The notes: a model not told the origin generated them from the sequence alone. A stretch of 64,000 bases of DNA from Campylobacter canadensis (GCF_013177655.1 NZ_CP035946.1:1364001-1428000); one strand, 5' to 3'; shown: positions 16,384-24,449, counted from the first letter of the stretch. Made by a program: numbers and translations.

Positions 16384-17375
16384 AACGCCTTATCTGCTAT
16401 TACCTGAGCTTGTTCAAGGTTTTTTGCAATATCATTAAAATCAATTTCACTTGCTTTAAACTCGCCCCAAGATTTTACAACCTCAGCAGGACTTGCTTTA
16501 GAATTTACAGGAAATTCATAATTTGTTTGAGCTAGAATATTTTGTGCTTCTTTACTTAGCAAAAATTCCATCAAAGCAGTTGCTTCTTTTATGTTTTTAG
16601 CATATTTTGTAATACCTGCACCACTGATATTTATATGAGTTCCGCCATCGTTTTGATTTGGAAAAAATATCTTTAATTTTTTAAATACTTCTTGCTCAAT
16701 TGGGTCTTTTGAAACCGACATTCTACCTAAATAATAACTATTCATAATAGCAATAGCACCATTTCCAGCCACAATCGCCTTTGCTTGGTCTCTATCATTA
16801 CCCTTTGGGTCTCTTGCAAAATTTGCTACAAGTTTATTTGCCCAATTTTGAGTTTTTTCTACTCCATCTTTTGTAATCATAAAGGCTATTAGATGGCGAT
16901 TATATGATGATGTTGATGAGCGTGTTAAAACCTTGCCTTTAAACTTAGCATTAGCTAAATCTTCATAAGTACTAAGCTCTTTTGCATCAATTTGTTTTGG
17001 GTCATATACAAAAACCCTAGCTCTATAAGTGATTGCAGCCCAAGTTTTGTCTTTGTCTTTGAATTTTTGTGGGACAATTTCATCTACAACTTTTGATGAA
17101 TAAGCTTGTAAAAGCCCTTTTGTCTTAGCCTTGTATAAATCCCCTGCTCCAACTGTCATAAAAAGGTCTGCACTTGTATCTTTTCCTTCTTGTTCTAATT
17201 TGTTTAAAAGTGGGTCAATTTTATCTTGAACTAAATTTACTTTTATCCCTGTTTTAGCTGTAAATGCATCAAATACAATCTTATCTGAATCATAATGTCT
17301 TGAAGTATAAACATTTACAACACCTTGCGCTAAAAGCATTGAACTTGCCATTAAAGTTAAAACAAGCTTTTTCAA
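16374..17375 (-). CDS. fbpA: Periplasmic ferric-iron-binding protein
   Basis: This 333-residue protein has a signal peptide (MKKLVLTLMASSMLLAQG). VNVYTSRHYDSD at the mature N-terminus and the adjacent tyrosines Y214-Y215 (NSYYLGRM) match the iron-coordinating residues of FbpA-type transferrin-fold proteins. It is the C. jejuni CfbpA type. It is the first gene of the operon, with AAGGAG upstream and a possible Fur site in the 170-bp gap to the divergent ept-like gene. Confidence 0.93.
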   Translation of the reverse strand: MKKLVLTLMASSMLLAQGVVNVYTSRHYDSDKIVFDAFTAKTGIKVNLVQDKIDPLLNKLEQEGKDTSADLFMTVGAGDLYKAKTKGLLQAYSSKVVDEIVPQKFKDKDKTWAAITYRARVFVYDPKQIDAKELSTYEDLANAKFKGKVLTRSSTSSYNRHLIAFMITKDGVEKTQNWANKLVANFARDPKGNDRDQAKAIVAGNGAIAIMNSYYLGRMSVSKDPIEQEVFKKLKIFFPNQNDGGTHINISGAGITKYAKNIKEATALMEFLLSKEAQNILAQTNYEFPVNSKASPAEVVKSWGEFKASEIDFNDIAKNLEQAQVIADKALWK

Positions 17376-17421
17376 TATATCTCCTTAAATTAAAAATAAA
17401 AAAATCTATTTTATTATAAAA

Positions 17422-17444
17422 TAGTAATTATTATCATCATCATA
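17422..17444 (-). promoter_or_regulatory. Possible Fur box upstream of fbpA
   Basis: TAGTAATTATTATCATCATC resembles the repeated hexamers (NATWAT) bound by Fur. It lies about 50 bp upstream of the fbpA start, next to a TATAAT-like sequence on the minus strand (17412-17420). Iron repression would be expected for this operon. In sequence this A+T-rich, the match is only suggestive. Confidence 0.4.
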
Positions 17445-17545
17445 AAAATTATTTTTATTTAATAAATATTAATTAATTTAATATTAAATAGCTCTTTAAA
17501 TAAAGCAACATATATTTATTTTTCTAAAAATCTAAAAGGAATTTA

Positions 17546-19261
17546 ATGAAGCAAGGTAATTTTTCTACATTTTTTGTTAATAATTTAGGCTTTTTTCTAA
17601 TTTTATTTTTAAGTAATGTATTTTTAAATAGTTATGAATTATTTTTAGAACACCATAATATTAGTGCTAGAGCTTTATTTATTTCTGACTTACTAAAATA
17701 TTTTAAAAATTTTTTCGTTGCTGCTTTGTTATCTTTTATCTTTGTATATTTGGCATATTTAAGTAAAAACCATTATAAAAAAGTAATTTTTATACTTTTT
17801 ATACTTAATTATTGTTGTTTTATTATTGATTATTTTTTAATATCACATTTTAATTCTTTTCTTAATCAATTTATTTTAGACTCGCTATTTAGAACAAATT
17901 CAAGTGAAAGTTTAGAATTTATAAAAAATTATTTTTCTTTATCTTTTGTGCTTTGTGCTGCCTTATTTTTAATAATACAACTAGTACTATTAAAGATAAA
18001 AATAAAACTACAAGTAGCTAAAAAAATCAATAAAATACTTTGCTCAATTTTAATTTTACTAAGCCTTGTAACCGTGCTTGATATGATTAAAAAGTATCAC
18101 AAAACCCAACTTCTTTCTTATAGTTTTGTAAGGCTTGAAAGCTTTAATATTACAAGAATACTATGTGCGTTTTTATACTATAAAGAAAGCGCCTTTGTAG
18201 ATTACAAAGCCTTAGTAAATGAATATAAAAATATGTATTTAAGCAAAGAAAAAATAAGCGCAAAAAATAACATAAAAAATATTATTTTAATCTTAGGAGA
18301 ATCCTTAAATAAAAATAAAATGAGCCTTTATGGGGGGGGGTATTTAACAAATCCATATCTTTCTAAATTACAAAAAAATGGCAATTTAATAGCATTTTTG
18401 GATGTTATTGCGCCTTATTCTTCTACAAATCCTGTTATGCAAACGATTTTAAATTTCTCAAATTATGAAAATACAGATGAAAAACACCCTTGGCATAGCT
18501 ATTTTGATGTTATAGGACTTTTTAAATTAGCTTCATATGAAACATTTTTTATTAGCAATCAAGAAGGTTTTGGTATGTGGGGAAATGCTGCTGCTAGCAT
18601 TGGTAGCAATGCTTTGAATGTATATTTTAGCAATCAGGGTAAAAATAGTATAAGATATATGAATTTTAGACCTGATTCTGTTCTTTTTGAATATATAAAT
18701 AATATAAAATTAAAAGAAAAGAATTTTATAATAATCCATCTTATGGGCTCACATTTTATATATGATTATAGGTATGAAAATAATTTTAAAAAATATAAAG
18801 CAGCCGATATTAAAAGTAATTTAGATGAAAAAAAGCGTAAAAAGATTGCTTCTTATTACAATAGCATTTTATATAATGACTACATAATAAATAGTATTTA
18901 TGAAAGATTTGCTAAAGATGATAGCCTTATTTTATATCTTAGCGACCACGCAGAAAGTTTATATGATGATAAAACTAAAAGTGTTTTAGGGCATTCTATA
19001 ATTGATAAAACAAATGCAGAAATTCCTTTTATTTTTATATTTAGCGACACTTTTAAACAAAAACATAACAACTTATTAGTAAAAATTCAAAATGCAGTAA
19101 ATAAAGCTTATATGAGTGATGATTTAATACATACTTTATGTGATTTAGCAGGATTAAATTATTATGAATGTGATGAAAAAAGAAGCATAATAAATGAAAA
19201 TTACAACGACAAAAGAAAAAGATTGTTTCATAATGTAGATTATGATAAGTTTTTAAAATAG
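17546..19261 (+). CDS. Phosphoethanolamine transferase-like membrane sulfatase-fold enzyme (EptA/EptC family), phase-variable
   Basis: This is a 571-residue protein. Five N-terminal membrane helices (to about residue 190) precede a periplasmic alkaline-phosphatase-fold domain. Metal-site signatures are LILGES (E252), a probable nucleophile T294 (APYSSTNPV) and LYLSDHAESL near residue 470. Such enzymes transfer phosphoethanolamine from phosphatidylethanolamine to lipid A, core sugars or flagellar protein. The substrate here is not readable. Codons 263-265 (GGG GGG GGG) form a G9 tract between E252 and T294. The tract is in frame in this sequence, so the gene is on. The ribosome-binding site AAAGGA precedes the ATG, and the gene is divergent from fbpA. 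Psd, which makes the donor lipid, is encoded at 55104. Confidence 0.82.
   Translation: MKQGNFSTFFVNNLGFFLILFLSNVFLNSYELFLEHHNISARALFISDLLKYFKNFFVAALLSFIFVYLAYLSKNHYKKVIFILFILNYCCFIIDYFLISHFNSFLNQFILDSLFRTNSSESLEFIKNYFSLSFVLCAALFLIIQLVLLKIKIKLQVAKKINKILCSILILLSLVTVLDMIKKYHKTQLLSYSFVRLESFNITRILCAFLYYKESAFVDYKALVNEYKNMYLSKEKISAKNNIKNIILILGESLNKNKMSLYGGGYLTNPYLSKLQKNGNLIAFLDVIAPYSSTNPVMQTILNFSNYENTDEKHPWHSYFDVIGLFKLASYETFFISNQEGFGMWGNAAASIGSNALNVYFSNQGKNSIRYMNFRPDSVLFEYINNIKLKEKNFIIIHLMGSHFIYDYRYENNFKKYKAADIKSNLDEKKRKKIASYYNSILYNDYIINSIYERFAKDDSLILYLSDHAESLYDDKTKSVLGHSIIDKTNAEIPFIFIFSDTFKQKHNNLLVKIQNAVNKAYMSDDLIHTLCDLAGLNYYECDEKRSIINENYNDKRKRLFHNVDYDKFLK
18332..18340 (+). repeat. Homopolymeric G9 tract inside a coding region (contingency locus)
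   Basis: Nine consecutive G residues in an otherwise A+T-rich gene. Tracts of 8-11 G are the classic slipped-strand phase-variation sites in Campylobacter surface-structure genes. G8 or G10 would shift frame and remove the catalytic domain after residue 265. It is the only such tract I see in the window. Confidence 0.9.
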
Positions 19262-19278
19262 CTTAAAAATACTTTAAG

Positions 19279-19926
19279 CTATTTTAACAATCTTAGCCTT
19301 TCTTTGTTTTCTTTAGAAATTCTTAAACTATCACGACACTTTTGCATACAAAGCTTTAAGCATTTTTCTTCAAGTTTATTTTCTTTTAAAAAAGCAAAAG
19401 TTTTTTCATAATCTTTTGCAAACATTACTTGAAAATACCAAGCTTTTGCCATATTTACATAATATTCATCACTTGTTACACTAAAAACTAGTTTTAAACC
19501 ATCATCAATATTTATAAATCTCATAAAACATAAAATTGCAAATCTTATACGGTAAGTTTTGTTACTTTTAAGCTCTTTGCTAGCCCAAGATAAAATATCA
19601 TTTTTCTTAAAGCTTTGTGGTGCTAAGCTATCACAATTTGCCCAATTATCAACATAATCAAGATAATAATCACAATATTTTAAAGCTTTGTTAAAATCTT
19701 TTTCTAAATTAATACCATAAGCGATAATTTGCAAATATTCATAGAATTTATCATTTTTTAAGAAATTATTAAAAAATTCATCAAATTTATTATCTTTTTG
19801 TAACTTTTTTGCATAATCTTTTAAATGCTGCGAGCGTACTCCTAAAAACTCATATTTAGTAAAAACAAGTTTTTTATGAAAATCTTTATATTTTAAATCA
19901 ATAAATTTACTTAATTCTTTTTTCAT
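19279..19926 (-). CDS. DNA alkylation repair protein (AlkD-like HEAT-repeat glycosylase)
   Basis: This is 215 residues from the ATG at 19926, preferred over a start 18 bp upstream because AAGGA lies just before it. The family pattern is visible: GVRSQHLKDYAKKL, then YVDNWANCDSLAPQSF (the W and D of the DNA-binding cleft), and repeated short helices of HEAT type. AlkD enzymes excise positively charged alkylpurines from DNA. It begins just upstream of the arsR stop region on the same strand, so it may be co-transcribed with arsR; a link to arsenic is not implied. Confidence 0.82.
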   Translation of the reverse strand: MKKELSKFIDLKYKDFHKKLVFTKYEFLGVRSQHLKDYAKKLQKDNKFDEFFNNFLKNDKFYEYLQIIAYGINLEKDFNKALKYCDYYLDYVDNWANCDSLAPQSFKKNDILSWASKELKSNKTYRIRFAILCFMRFINIDDGLKLVFSVTSDEYYVNMAKAWYFQVMFAKDYEKTFAFLKENKLEEKCLKLCMQKCRDSLRISKENKERLRLLK

Positions 19927-19927
19927 A

Positions 19928-20236
19928 TTAATCCTTACACTCAATTTTTTTTAGCTTTGGTAATTTTAAATCAAAATCATTTATTAAACTTAAAAATACA
20001 TTTATGTGTTTATTTTCGTAATTAATTTCATAATAAATATAAGCCTTATTTCTCGTAGAAATAAGTAAATTTGCATTTTTTAGTATTTTTAAATGTCTTG
20101 AAATTCTTGATTGAATCATATTAAAACTTTCGCAAAGCTCACAAACACAAAGTTTTTTATGCAAGTGCAAAAATGCTAATAACTGTAATCTTACTTCATC
20201 ATTAATCGCTGCTGTGTAATTTAATAATTCTTTCAT
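19928..20236 (-). CDS. arsR: ArsR-family metal(loid)-responsive repressor
   Basis: This is 102 residues from the ATG at 20236, which has AAGGAA in front of it; the frame is open further upstream but gives a non-homologous leader. The winged helix contains the metal-site motif LCVCELCESF (ELCVCDL-type cysteines) and recognition helix IQSRISRHLKIL. ArsR repressors leave DNA when As(III)/Sb(III) binds the cysteines. The likely targets are its own promoter (repeats at 20259-20297) and arsP (box at 22196-22215). It is the only intact gene left besides arsP from an ars cluster. Confidence 0.85.
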   Translation of the reverse strand: MKELLNYTAAINDEVRLQLLAFLHLHKKLCVCELCESFNMIQSRISRHLKILKNANLLISTRNKAYIYYEINYENKHINVFLSLINDFDLKLPKLKKIECKD

Positions 20237-20258
20237 AACATTCCTTAAAATGATTTTT

Positions 20259-20297
20259 ATTAATATTAACAATTTTGCCAAAATTAATATTAACAAT
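20259..20297 (-). repeat. Two identical 15-bp direct repeats upstream of arsR
   Basis: ATTAATATTAACAAT occurs at 20259-20273 and 20283-20297, a 24-bp period. The copies lie 22-60 bp upstream of the arsR start, where promoter or operator elements are expected. They do not match the ATCAA-N6-TTGAT ArsR box. Confidence 0.5.
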
Positions 20298-20299
20298 AC

Positions 20300-20760
20300 A
20301 AACTAAGCTAGCAAAAGAGCCAAGCCAAAACAAAGTAATGCTAACTCCAAAGTAAATTTAAAGAAATTTAAAAGAGATATTAAAATGCTTGTTAAAGCTG
20401 CATTAAAATGTAGTTTTTATTTTAGCGATAAATAAAATCCTACTAAAAATAATAAAGGTTTAAATAATTAAAACTATTAAAATATAATTATTTATGATAT
20501 TTTTTCCTTAAAAATAGTTATCATAATTAGTAAAAATACAAGCATTGTAAATCTATCAAAACTAATAAAAATGCTTATAAAAAGCAATAAAAATACGCAT
20601 AAAATTGTTAGCATTAGCACAGCTTAGCTTAACCATAGCAACGCAAAGTGTAAGCTCAAGCAACACTACTGCAGCTAAAAATTCATAATAATTTTTAAAA
20701 TTATAAATATACTTAAAAACAAAATTGCTACTAAGTGTATCAAAAATGCCTTAAAAAGCT
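20300..20760 (-). pseudogene. Decayed arsenite efflux pump gene (Acr3-like)
   Basis: Minus-strand translation in several frames yields membrane-protein fragments in the order expected of Acr3. First LELTLCVAMVKLSCANAN (compare the APCTAMVFVWS region), then TILCVFLLLFISIFISF, and finally PLLFLVGFYLSLK and KLHFNAAL with FTLELALLCFGLALLLA (compare the FELAIAVAIALFG end). Stops and frameshifts break it repeatedly. With arsR, arsP and an arsC relic on either side, an acr3 relic is the best reading. Confidence 0.55.
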
Positions 20761-21039
20761 AATTCGCAAAGCAAGTTAATATAAATTTTTGGATTTTAAA
20801 ACTATGTATAAGATTTATAAAATCAATTTTAAAAAATAACCATTATCAAAAGTAAAATTAATATTACACAAGTTATTTTTGCCTATGAAAATAATTTTAA
20901 ATAATTATCAAAATTAGGCAAATATAGCCAATAAAACGCCAATTATCATACATATAATCAATCAAAGTTTAAGTTTTTTTTAAAAATTAATATTATTTTT
21001 TCATCTATATTTTTAAAATTTATTAATTTTTATTTATAA

Positions 21040-21240
21040 ATTGTTTTAATAAATTCTTTTTCAATATAAGCACTTGGCTTAGGATTTAAAACATATCTTA
21101 CAATATTATGCTTTAAATTAAAATATTTTATACTACACCCAATAGTTATCAAATAATCAATATCAGCAAGATTATCAATTAGCTTTGATTTTTCTTTATA
21201 TATTTAAATTTACTTTTTAAATATTTAATAGCCTTTAAAA
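21040..21240 (-). pseudogene. Decayed arsenate reductase remnant (ArsC, low-MW phosphatase type)
   Basis: The minus strand encodes DNLADIDYLITIGCSIKYFN, then a diverged stretch and EKEFIKTI before a stop. The pattern 'DYLITxGC ... EFIKTI' matches the C-terminal half of thioredoxin-type ArsC/LMW phosphatases. No N-terminal CxxxxxR loop is found upstream, so this is a truncated relic. Confidence 0.5.
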
Positions 21241-21271
21241 AGTTCTATATGTAAATAAAAAGTAAAATTAC

Positions 21272-22156
21272 TTAATAAAAAAAATAAAGTAAAATTCCAA
21301 AAATATTTGCCATAGCAAGAACGCTAAGTATAAATATAATCATCATACGAGTTTTAAACATTGATTTTAAAAGTATAAGTTCTGGTAAAGAACATCCACC
21401 ACCAGCAATCAAAAAGCTAAAAACCACTCCTAAAGGAAAACCTGCGTTCATAAGACTAATTCCAAGCGGAATAACAAAATCCGTTCTAACATAAAGCAAA
21501 ATTCCAAACAAACTTGCAAGGAATATTCCATAAATTCCAAGATTTGCTAAATTATTTGATAATAAATCTTGTGGAATAAAATTATGAAAAAATGCCCCAA
21601 TAAGCATTCCAAAAAATATATATTTAAATATCTTTTTATAAGATAACAAGGCTTTATAAAAACACTCTTTAAATTTTAATTTTGCTTTGCACTTGCATTT
21701 ACTTTCTTGTTTTATTAATAAAAAATCATCTTTAATTAATAAATCTGCAGCTAAAAAAGATAATACAAATGAAACAATAAAAACAAAAATAACAATAAAT
21801 GTAACATAAAATATAGTTATTTTTAAGCCAAAAGCAGCTAAAAGCATTGTAAATATCATAGGATTTATAAGTGGTGATGTAAGCAAATATGCAAAGCTTA
21901 TCCCATGATTTATACCATTTTTTAAAAGTGAATTAAAAAGAGGTATAGTTGAGCAAGAACAAAAAGGAGTTAAGGCTCCTATGAATATTGCTTTAAAATA
22001 TGAAGTAAGATTATTGCTTAAATATTTATTTATATTAAAACTATTATTTACATAAGTCATCACGCTATTAATAAGTAAAAATAGTACTGTTATTTCACAC
22101 ATTAAAAATATAAATTCATAAAATGTAGCTAATAAATTAAAAGATATTTCATTCAT
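21272..22156 (-). CDS. arsP: ArsP-type organoarsenical efflux permease
   Basis: This is a 294-residue polytopic protein of the COG0701/DUF318 permease family with about eight helices. The hallmark TPFCSCSTIPLF (CSCS) is at about residues 62-73, a second conserved GGGCSLPE lies near residue 252, and a cytoplasmic Cys-rich loop (KCKCKAK) near 155. ArsP of C. jejuni exports trivalent organoarsenicals. The gene looks complete. A palindromic ArsR box overlaps its promoter. Downstream on the same strand are only relics until arsR. Confidence 0.82.
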   Translation of the reverse strand: MNEISFNLLATFYEFIFLMCEITVLFLLINSVMTYVNNSFNINKYLSNNLTSYFKAIFIGALTPFCSCSTIPLFNSLLKNGINHGISFAYLLTSPLINPMIFTMLLAAFGLKITIFYVTFIVIFVFIVSFVLSFLAADLLIKDDFLLIKQESKCKCKAKLKFKECFYKALLSYKKIFKYIFFGMLIGAFFHNFIPQDLLSNNLANLGIYGIFLASLFGILLYVRTDFVIPLGISLMNAGFPLGVVFSFLIAGGGCSLPELILLKSMFKTRMMIIFILSVLAMANIFGILLYFFY

Positions 22157-22177
22157 AATATTTCCTTTTTTCGTAAT

Positions 22178-22183
22178 AGTATA
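22178..22183 (-). promoter_or_regulatory. Candidate -10 box of arsP
   Basis: TATACT on the minus strand, 22 bp upstream of the arsP ATG. A second palindrome, GATATTT-TGT-AAATATC (22184-22200), directly abuts it and runs into the ArsR box. The -35 position falls inside the ArsR box. Confidence 0.4.
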
Positions 22184-22195
22184 GATATTTTGTAA

Positions 22196-22215
22196 ATATC
22201 AAGTTATCTTGATAT
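22196..22215 (-). promoter_or_regulatory. ArsR box (operator) upstream of arsP
   Basis: An 8-bp perfect inverted repeat (ATATCAAG / CTTGATAT) around TTAT contains the textbook ArsR box ATCAA-N6-TTGAT. It covers the expected -35 of the arsP promoter, which fits repression by the ArsR encoded at 19928-20236. Confidence 0.75.
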
Positions 22216-22335
22216 GTAAAAAAGTATTAATTTTTTTATAAATACTATTTCTAAACTAAATTATCAAAAATACTAATGAGTTAAAATACATAAAAATAGA
22301 ATTTATCTGCGTAAGCAAATAAATTCTAAAAAGTT

Positions 22336-22527
22336 TTATAAGCTTCTATATCCAAAAGAATGTATAGCAGAAGTTACTGCAACACCAACTAAGAAAATAA
22401 AAATTAATTTTAAAATCACAGCAACTACTATAACTACCCCTATTGCTATTAAAATATTTACAATTTTTCTAGCTCTTAACTTAGATACAGGCATTAATTC
22501 ATATTTTGTAAAAAATTCTTTTAGCAA
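22336..22527 (-). CDS. Small membrane protein, possibly the 3' half of a broken gene
   Basis: The 63 residues have one or two hydrophobic helices (IVNILIAIGVVIVVAVILKLIFIFLVGVAV). The only start near the beginning of the frame is TTG with no ribosome-binding site. The frame remains open upstream to about 22593 and encodes another membrane-like segment (YAISYFIISIIAAATYRFYL) without any ATG. This suggests the piece was once joined to the gene at 22610-22867. An internal ATG (residue 12) could still start a shorter product. Family unknown. Confidence 0.4.
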   Translation of the reverse strand: MLKEFFTKYELMPVSKLRARKIVNILIAIGVVIVVAVILKLIFIFLVGVAVTSAIHSFGYRSL

Positions 22528-22609
22528 ATAAAATCTATAAGTAGCCGCAGCAATTATTGATATAATAAAATAACTTATAGCATAATCAAATTAAATATTG
22601 CAAAAAATA

Positions 22610-22867
22610 TTACGGCTTTAAAGCACATTGACCTAAGTGTATAAAACAACTAAATAATAATGCAGGAAAACAAAAATCACTAAATCTAAACGAATATCTT
22701 GCAATGTTTGATTTAGCATCATTTGTATAATATTTTGCAGCCTCGCATAATTCATTAATAATTACTGCATTCTCTAGCTCACCAAAACAATCAGCTAATT
22801 TTTCTCTTAATTTATCTTCATTTTTTATTAATTCTTTAGCATTATCGCTAATCATGAACTCAATCAT
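22610..22867 (-). CDS. Hypothetical protein, 85 aa, possibly the 5' half of a broken membrane-protein gene
   Basis: It starts at an ATG with AAGGAGT in front, 10 bp after the TM2-domain gene on the same strand. The N-terminal 65 residues are helical and charged (NAKELIKNEDKLREKLADCF), and the last 20 are hydrophobic (FCFPALLFSCFIHLGQCALK), ending abruptly at TAA. Membrane-type coding sequence continues after the stop in another frame (see 22336-22527). I recognise no family. Confidence 0.45.
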   Translation of the reverse strand: MIEFMISDNAKELIKNEDKLREKLADCFGELENAVIINELCEAAKYYTNDAKSNIARYSFRFSDFCFPALLFSCFIHLGQCALKP

Positions 22868-22877
22868 TTTTTACTCC

Positions 22878-23195
22878 TTATTCTAAAACTAATAATATTT
22901 TATGATAGTTATCTCTTTGCACTGCTTTATATACAAAAAATAAATCTATTAATACATAAATACCAAGTCCCCATAAAATAAAAACACCTATAAAAATAAA
23001 AGCCGTAACAAATCCAATAATTAAAAGAGCTAATTTTAAAAAGCCAAGAAAATAGCTACCTTGATAAAATCTATCCACACCAAAACCACCAAAGAAAAAG
23101 CCTAAAATAACAGCTACTATCGGGTTTTTAAATGGATTAAAACTTCTTAAAAAGTTAACAATAACTCTATAAAAATTGCTTTTTTTGACCCGCAA
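22878..23195 (-). CDS. TM2-domain membrane protein, 5' end probably truncated
   Basis: The protein has the TM2 signature: [35 protein letters not shown] and two membrane helices with [12 protein letters not shown] between. The family is widespread and of uncertain function. There is no ATG; the frame begins at a TTG (23195) without a ribosome-binding site, inside the point where a truncated methyltransferase gene begins on the other strand (23187). The upstream part was therefore probably lost in a rearrangement. The true start, if expressed, is uncertain. Confidence 0.6.
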   Translation of the reverse strand: MRVKKSNFYRVIVNFLRSFNPFKNPIVAVILGFFFGGFGVDRFYQGSYFLGFLKLALLIIGFVTAFIFIGVFILWGLGIYVLIDLFFVYKAVQRDNYHKILLVLE

Positions 23196-23748
23196 TATAG
23201 AGGTATTTTAGATAAAATGAATTATGGTAACGAAGGTAAAAATCGTGGCAAAATGCGTTCGTTATTACCACAAATGGATGAAAAAACCATAAGTAATTTT
23301 ATCAAGGAACAAAAAGAGTGTTGGTTAATAGCGGATATTTATTTTTATGGGTAGATAAATTTCAACTAGCTGAAGGTTTAAACACTTGGTTTAGCGATAA
23401 AATGTATATAATAGATTTTATTACTTGGAATAAACAAAAAATAGGTATGGGGATAAAACAAGGCACAAAAGTGAATATTTAATAATAATTCAAAAATATC
23501 CTAAAAAAGCTAAAAGTACTTGGGCTTTACATAATATTCCTGATGTTTGGGATGAAAAACTAGCAAAAAAAATACATACACATGAAAAACCATTAGAATT
23601 ACAAAAACAACTAATTTTAGCTACAACTAATGAAAACGATATAGTTTTAGACCCAGCAGCAGGGAGCTTTTCGGTAATGAAAGCGTGTTTTGAGTGTAAT
23701 AGAAATTTTTTAGGATGTGATTTAATTTATAAAGAAGTGGATGAGTAA
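23187..23748 (+). pseudogene. Decayed type II DNA methyltransferase (beta-class N6/N4)
   Basis: The fragment opens at motif IV ([18 protein letters not shown]) with no upstream coding sequence. After frameshifts near 23320 and 23465 it continues [36 protein letters not shown], then motif I as DIVLDPAAGSFSVMKAC and FLGCDL. Motif IV before motif I is the beta-class order. It ends TAA at 23746-23748, overlapping the following endonuclease gene by 8 bp. With no N-terminus and two frameshifts it is inactive. The recognition site is unknown. Confidence 0.8.
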
Positions 23749-24406
23749 AATTATTAATGCTAAAGGTAGAATTAATAGTAACTCAGGATATACAAGAGTT
23801 ATAGGTAATGAAGAATTAGGAAGGCTATTATCAAGGGTGCAAAGCACTATTATTTCCAATGAAAGCAAGCTTGAAAGAATGCTTATAGCTAGAAGCAAGT
23901 GCATTAAAGATATAGATGAATTTATACAAAACGCTACAGAAAATAAAATTAATAATGGAACATATTTGTGTTTAAAAAAAACTTTTAAAAAATCTAAAAA
24001 ATATAGCAAAAAAATAGAACCTGATATGATGATTTTTATAGTACAAGAAAATAGGGTTTGCAAAATTATAGAATTAAAAGATGGTGATGCTTTTGATACT
24101 AAAAAATCAGCTAAAGAAAAATCTTGAAAAATTTTCTATGCTTTTTGGGGTTAAAATTCCTTTTGTAACCAAATATTATATTTGCAGTTTTAATCCAAAC
24201 GACAAAGAAAAATCAAATTAGGATTTAAAGGTGTTTTTGATTTAGAAAATATAATGACAGGTAAAGAACTATGTGAAATTTTAAGTATAAACTATGATGA
24301 AATATTAAACATTCGCAAAAAAGATGCTAAAGAAAATTTAGAATATTTTATAGACGAACTAATAAAAATTAAAGAAATTAAGAAAATAATAAAAAGTAAA
24401 ATCTGA
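23741..24406 (+). pseudogene. Decayed type II restriction endonuclease
   Basis: An intact first part (MSKIINAKGRINSNSGYTRV) runs 128 codons and contains a PD-(D/E)xK-like core, EPDMMIFIVQEN to IIELKDG. A frameshift near 24120 leads to KNLEKFSMLFGVKIPFVTKY in the next frame, another near 24215 to LGFKGVFDLENIMTGKELCE, and a stop at 24404-24406. Its position directly after the methyltransferase identifies it as the partner nuclease. I cannot assign a specificity. Loss of both genes together avoids self-restriction. Confidence 0.7.
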
Positions 24407-24415
24407 AAAAACAAA

Positions 24416-24444
24416 AAACCTATGCTAAAAAATAACATAGGTTT
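24416..24444 (-). terminator. Rho-independent terminator of the autotransporter gene
   Basis: On the minus strand AAACCTATG pairs with CATAGGTTT around an 11-nt loop, followed by TTTGTTTTTTC. It begins 6 bp after the stop of the autotransporter gene (24450). Confidence 0.75.
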
Positions 24445-24449
24445 ATAAA

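Noticed and set aside
23722-24063. Minus-strand open frame of 113 codons over the dead endonuclease
   Set aside because: It is antisense to the PD-(D/E)xK region, hydrophobic by reverse-complement composition, and has no start signals.
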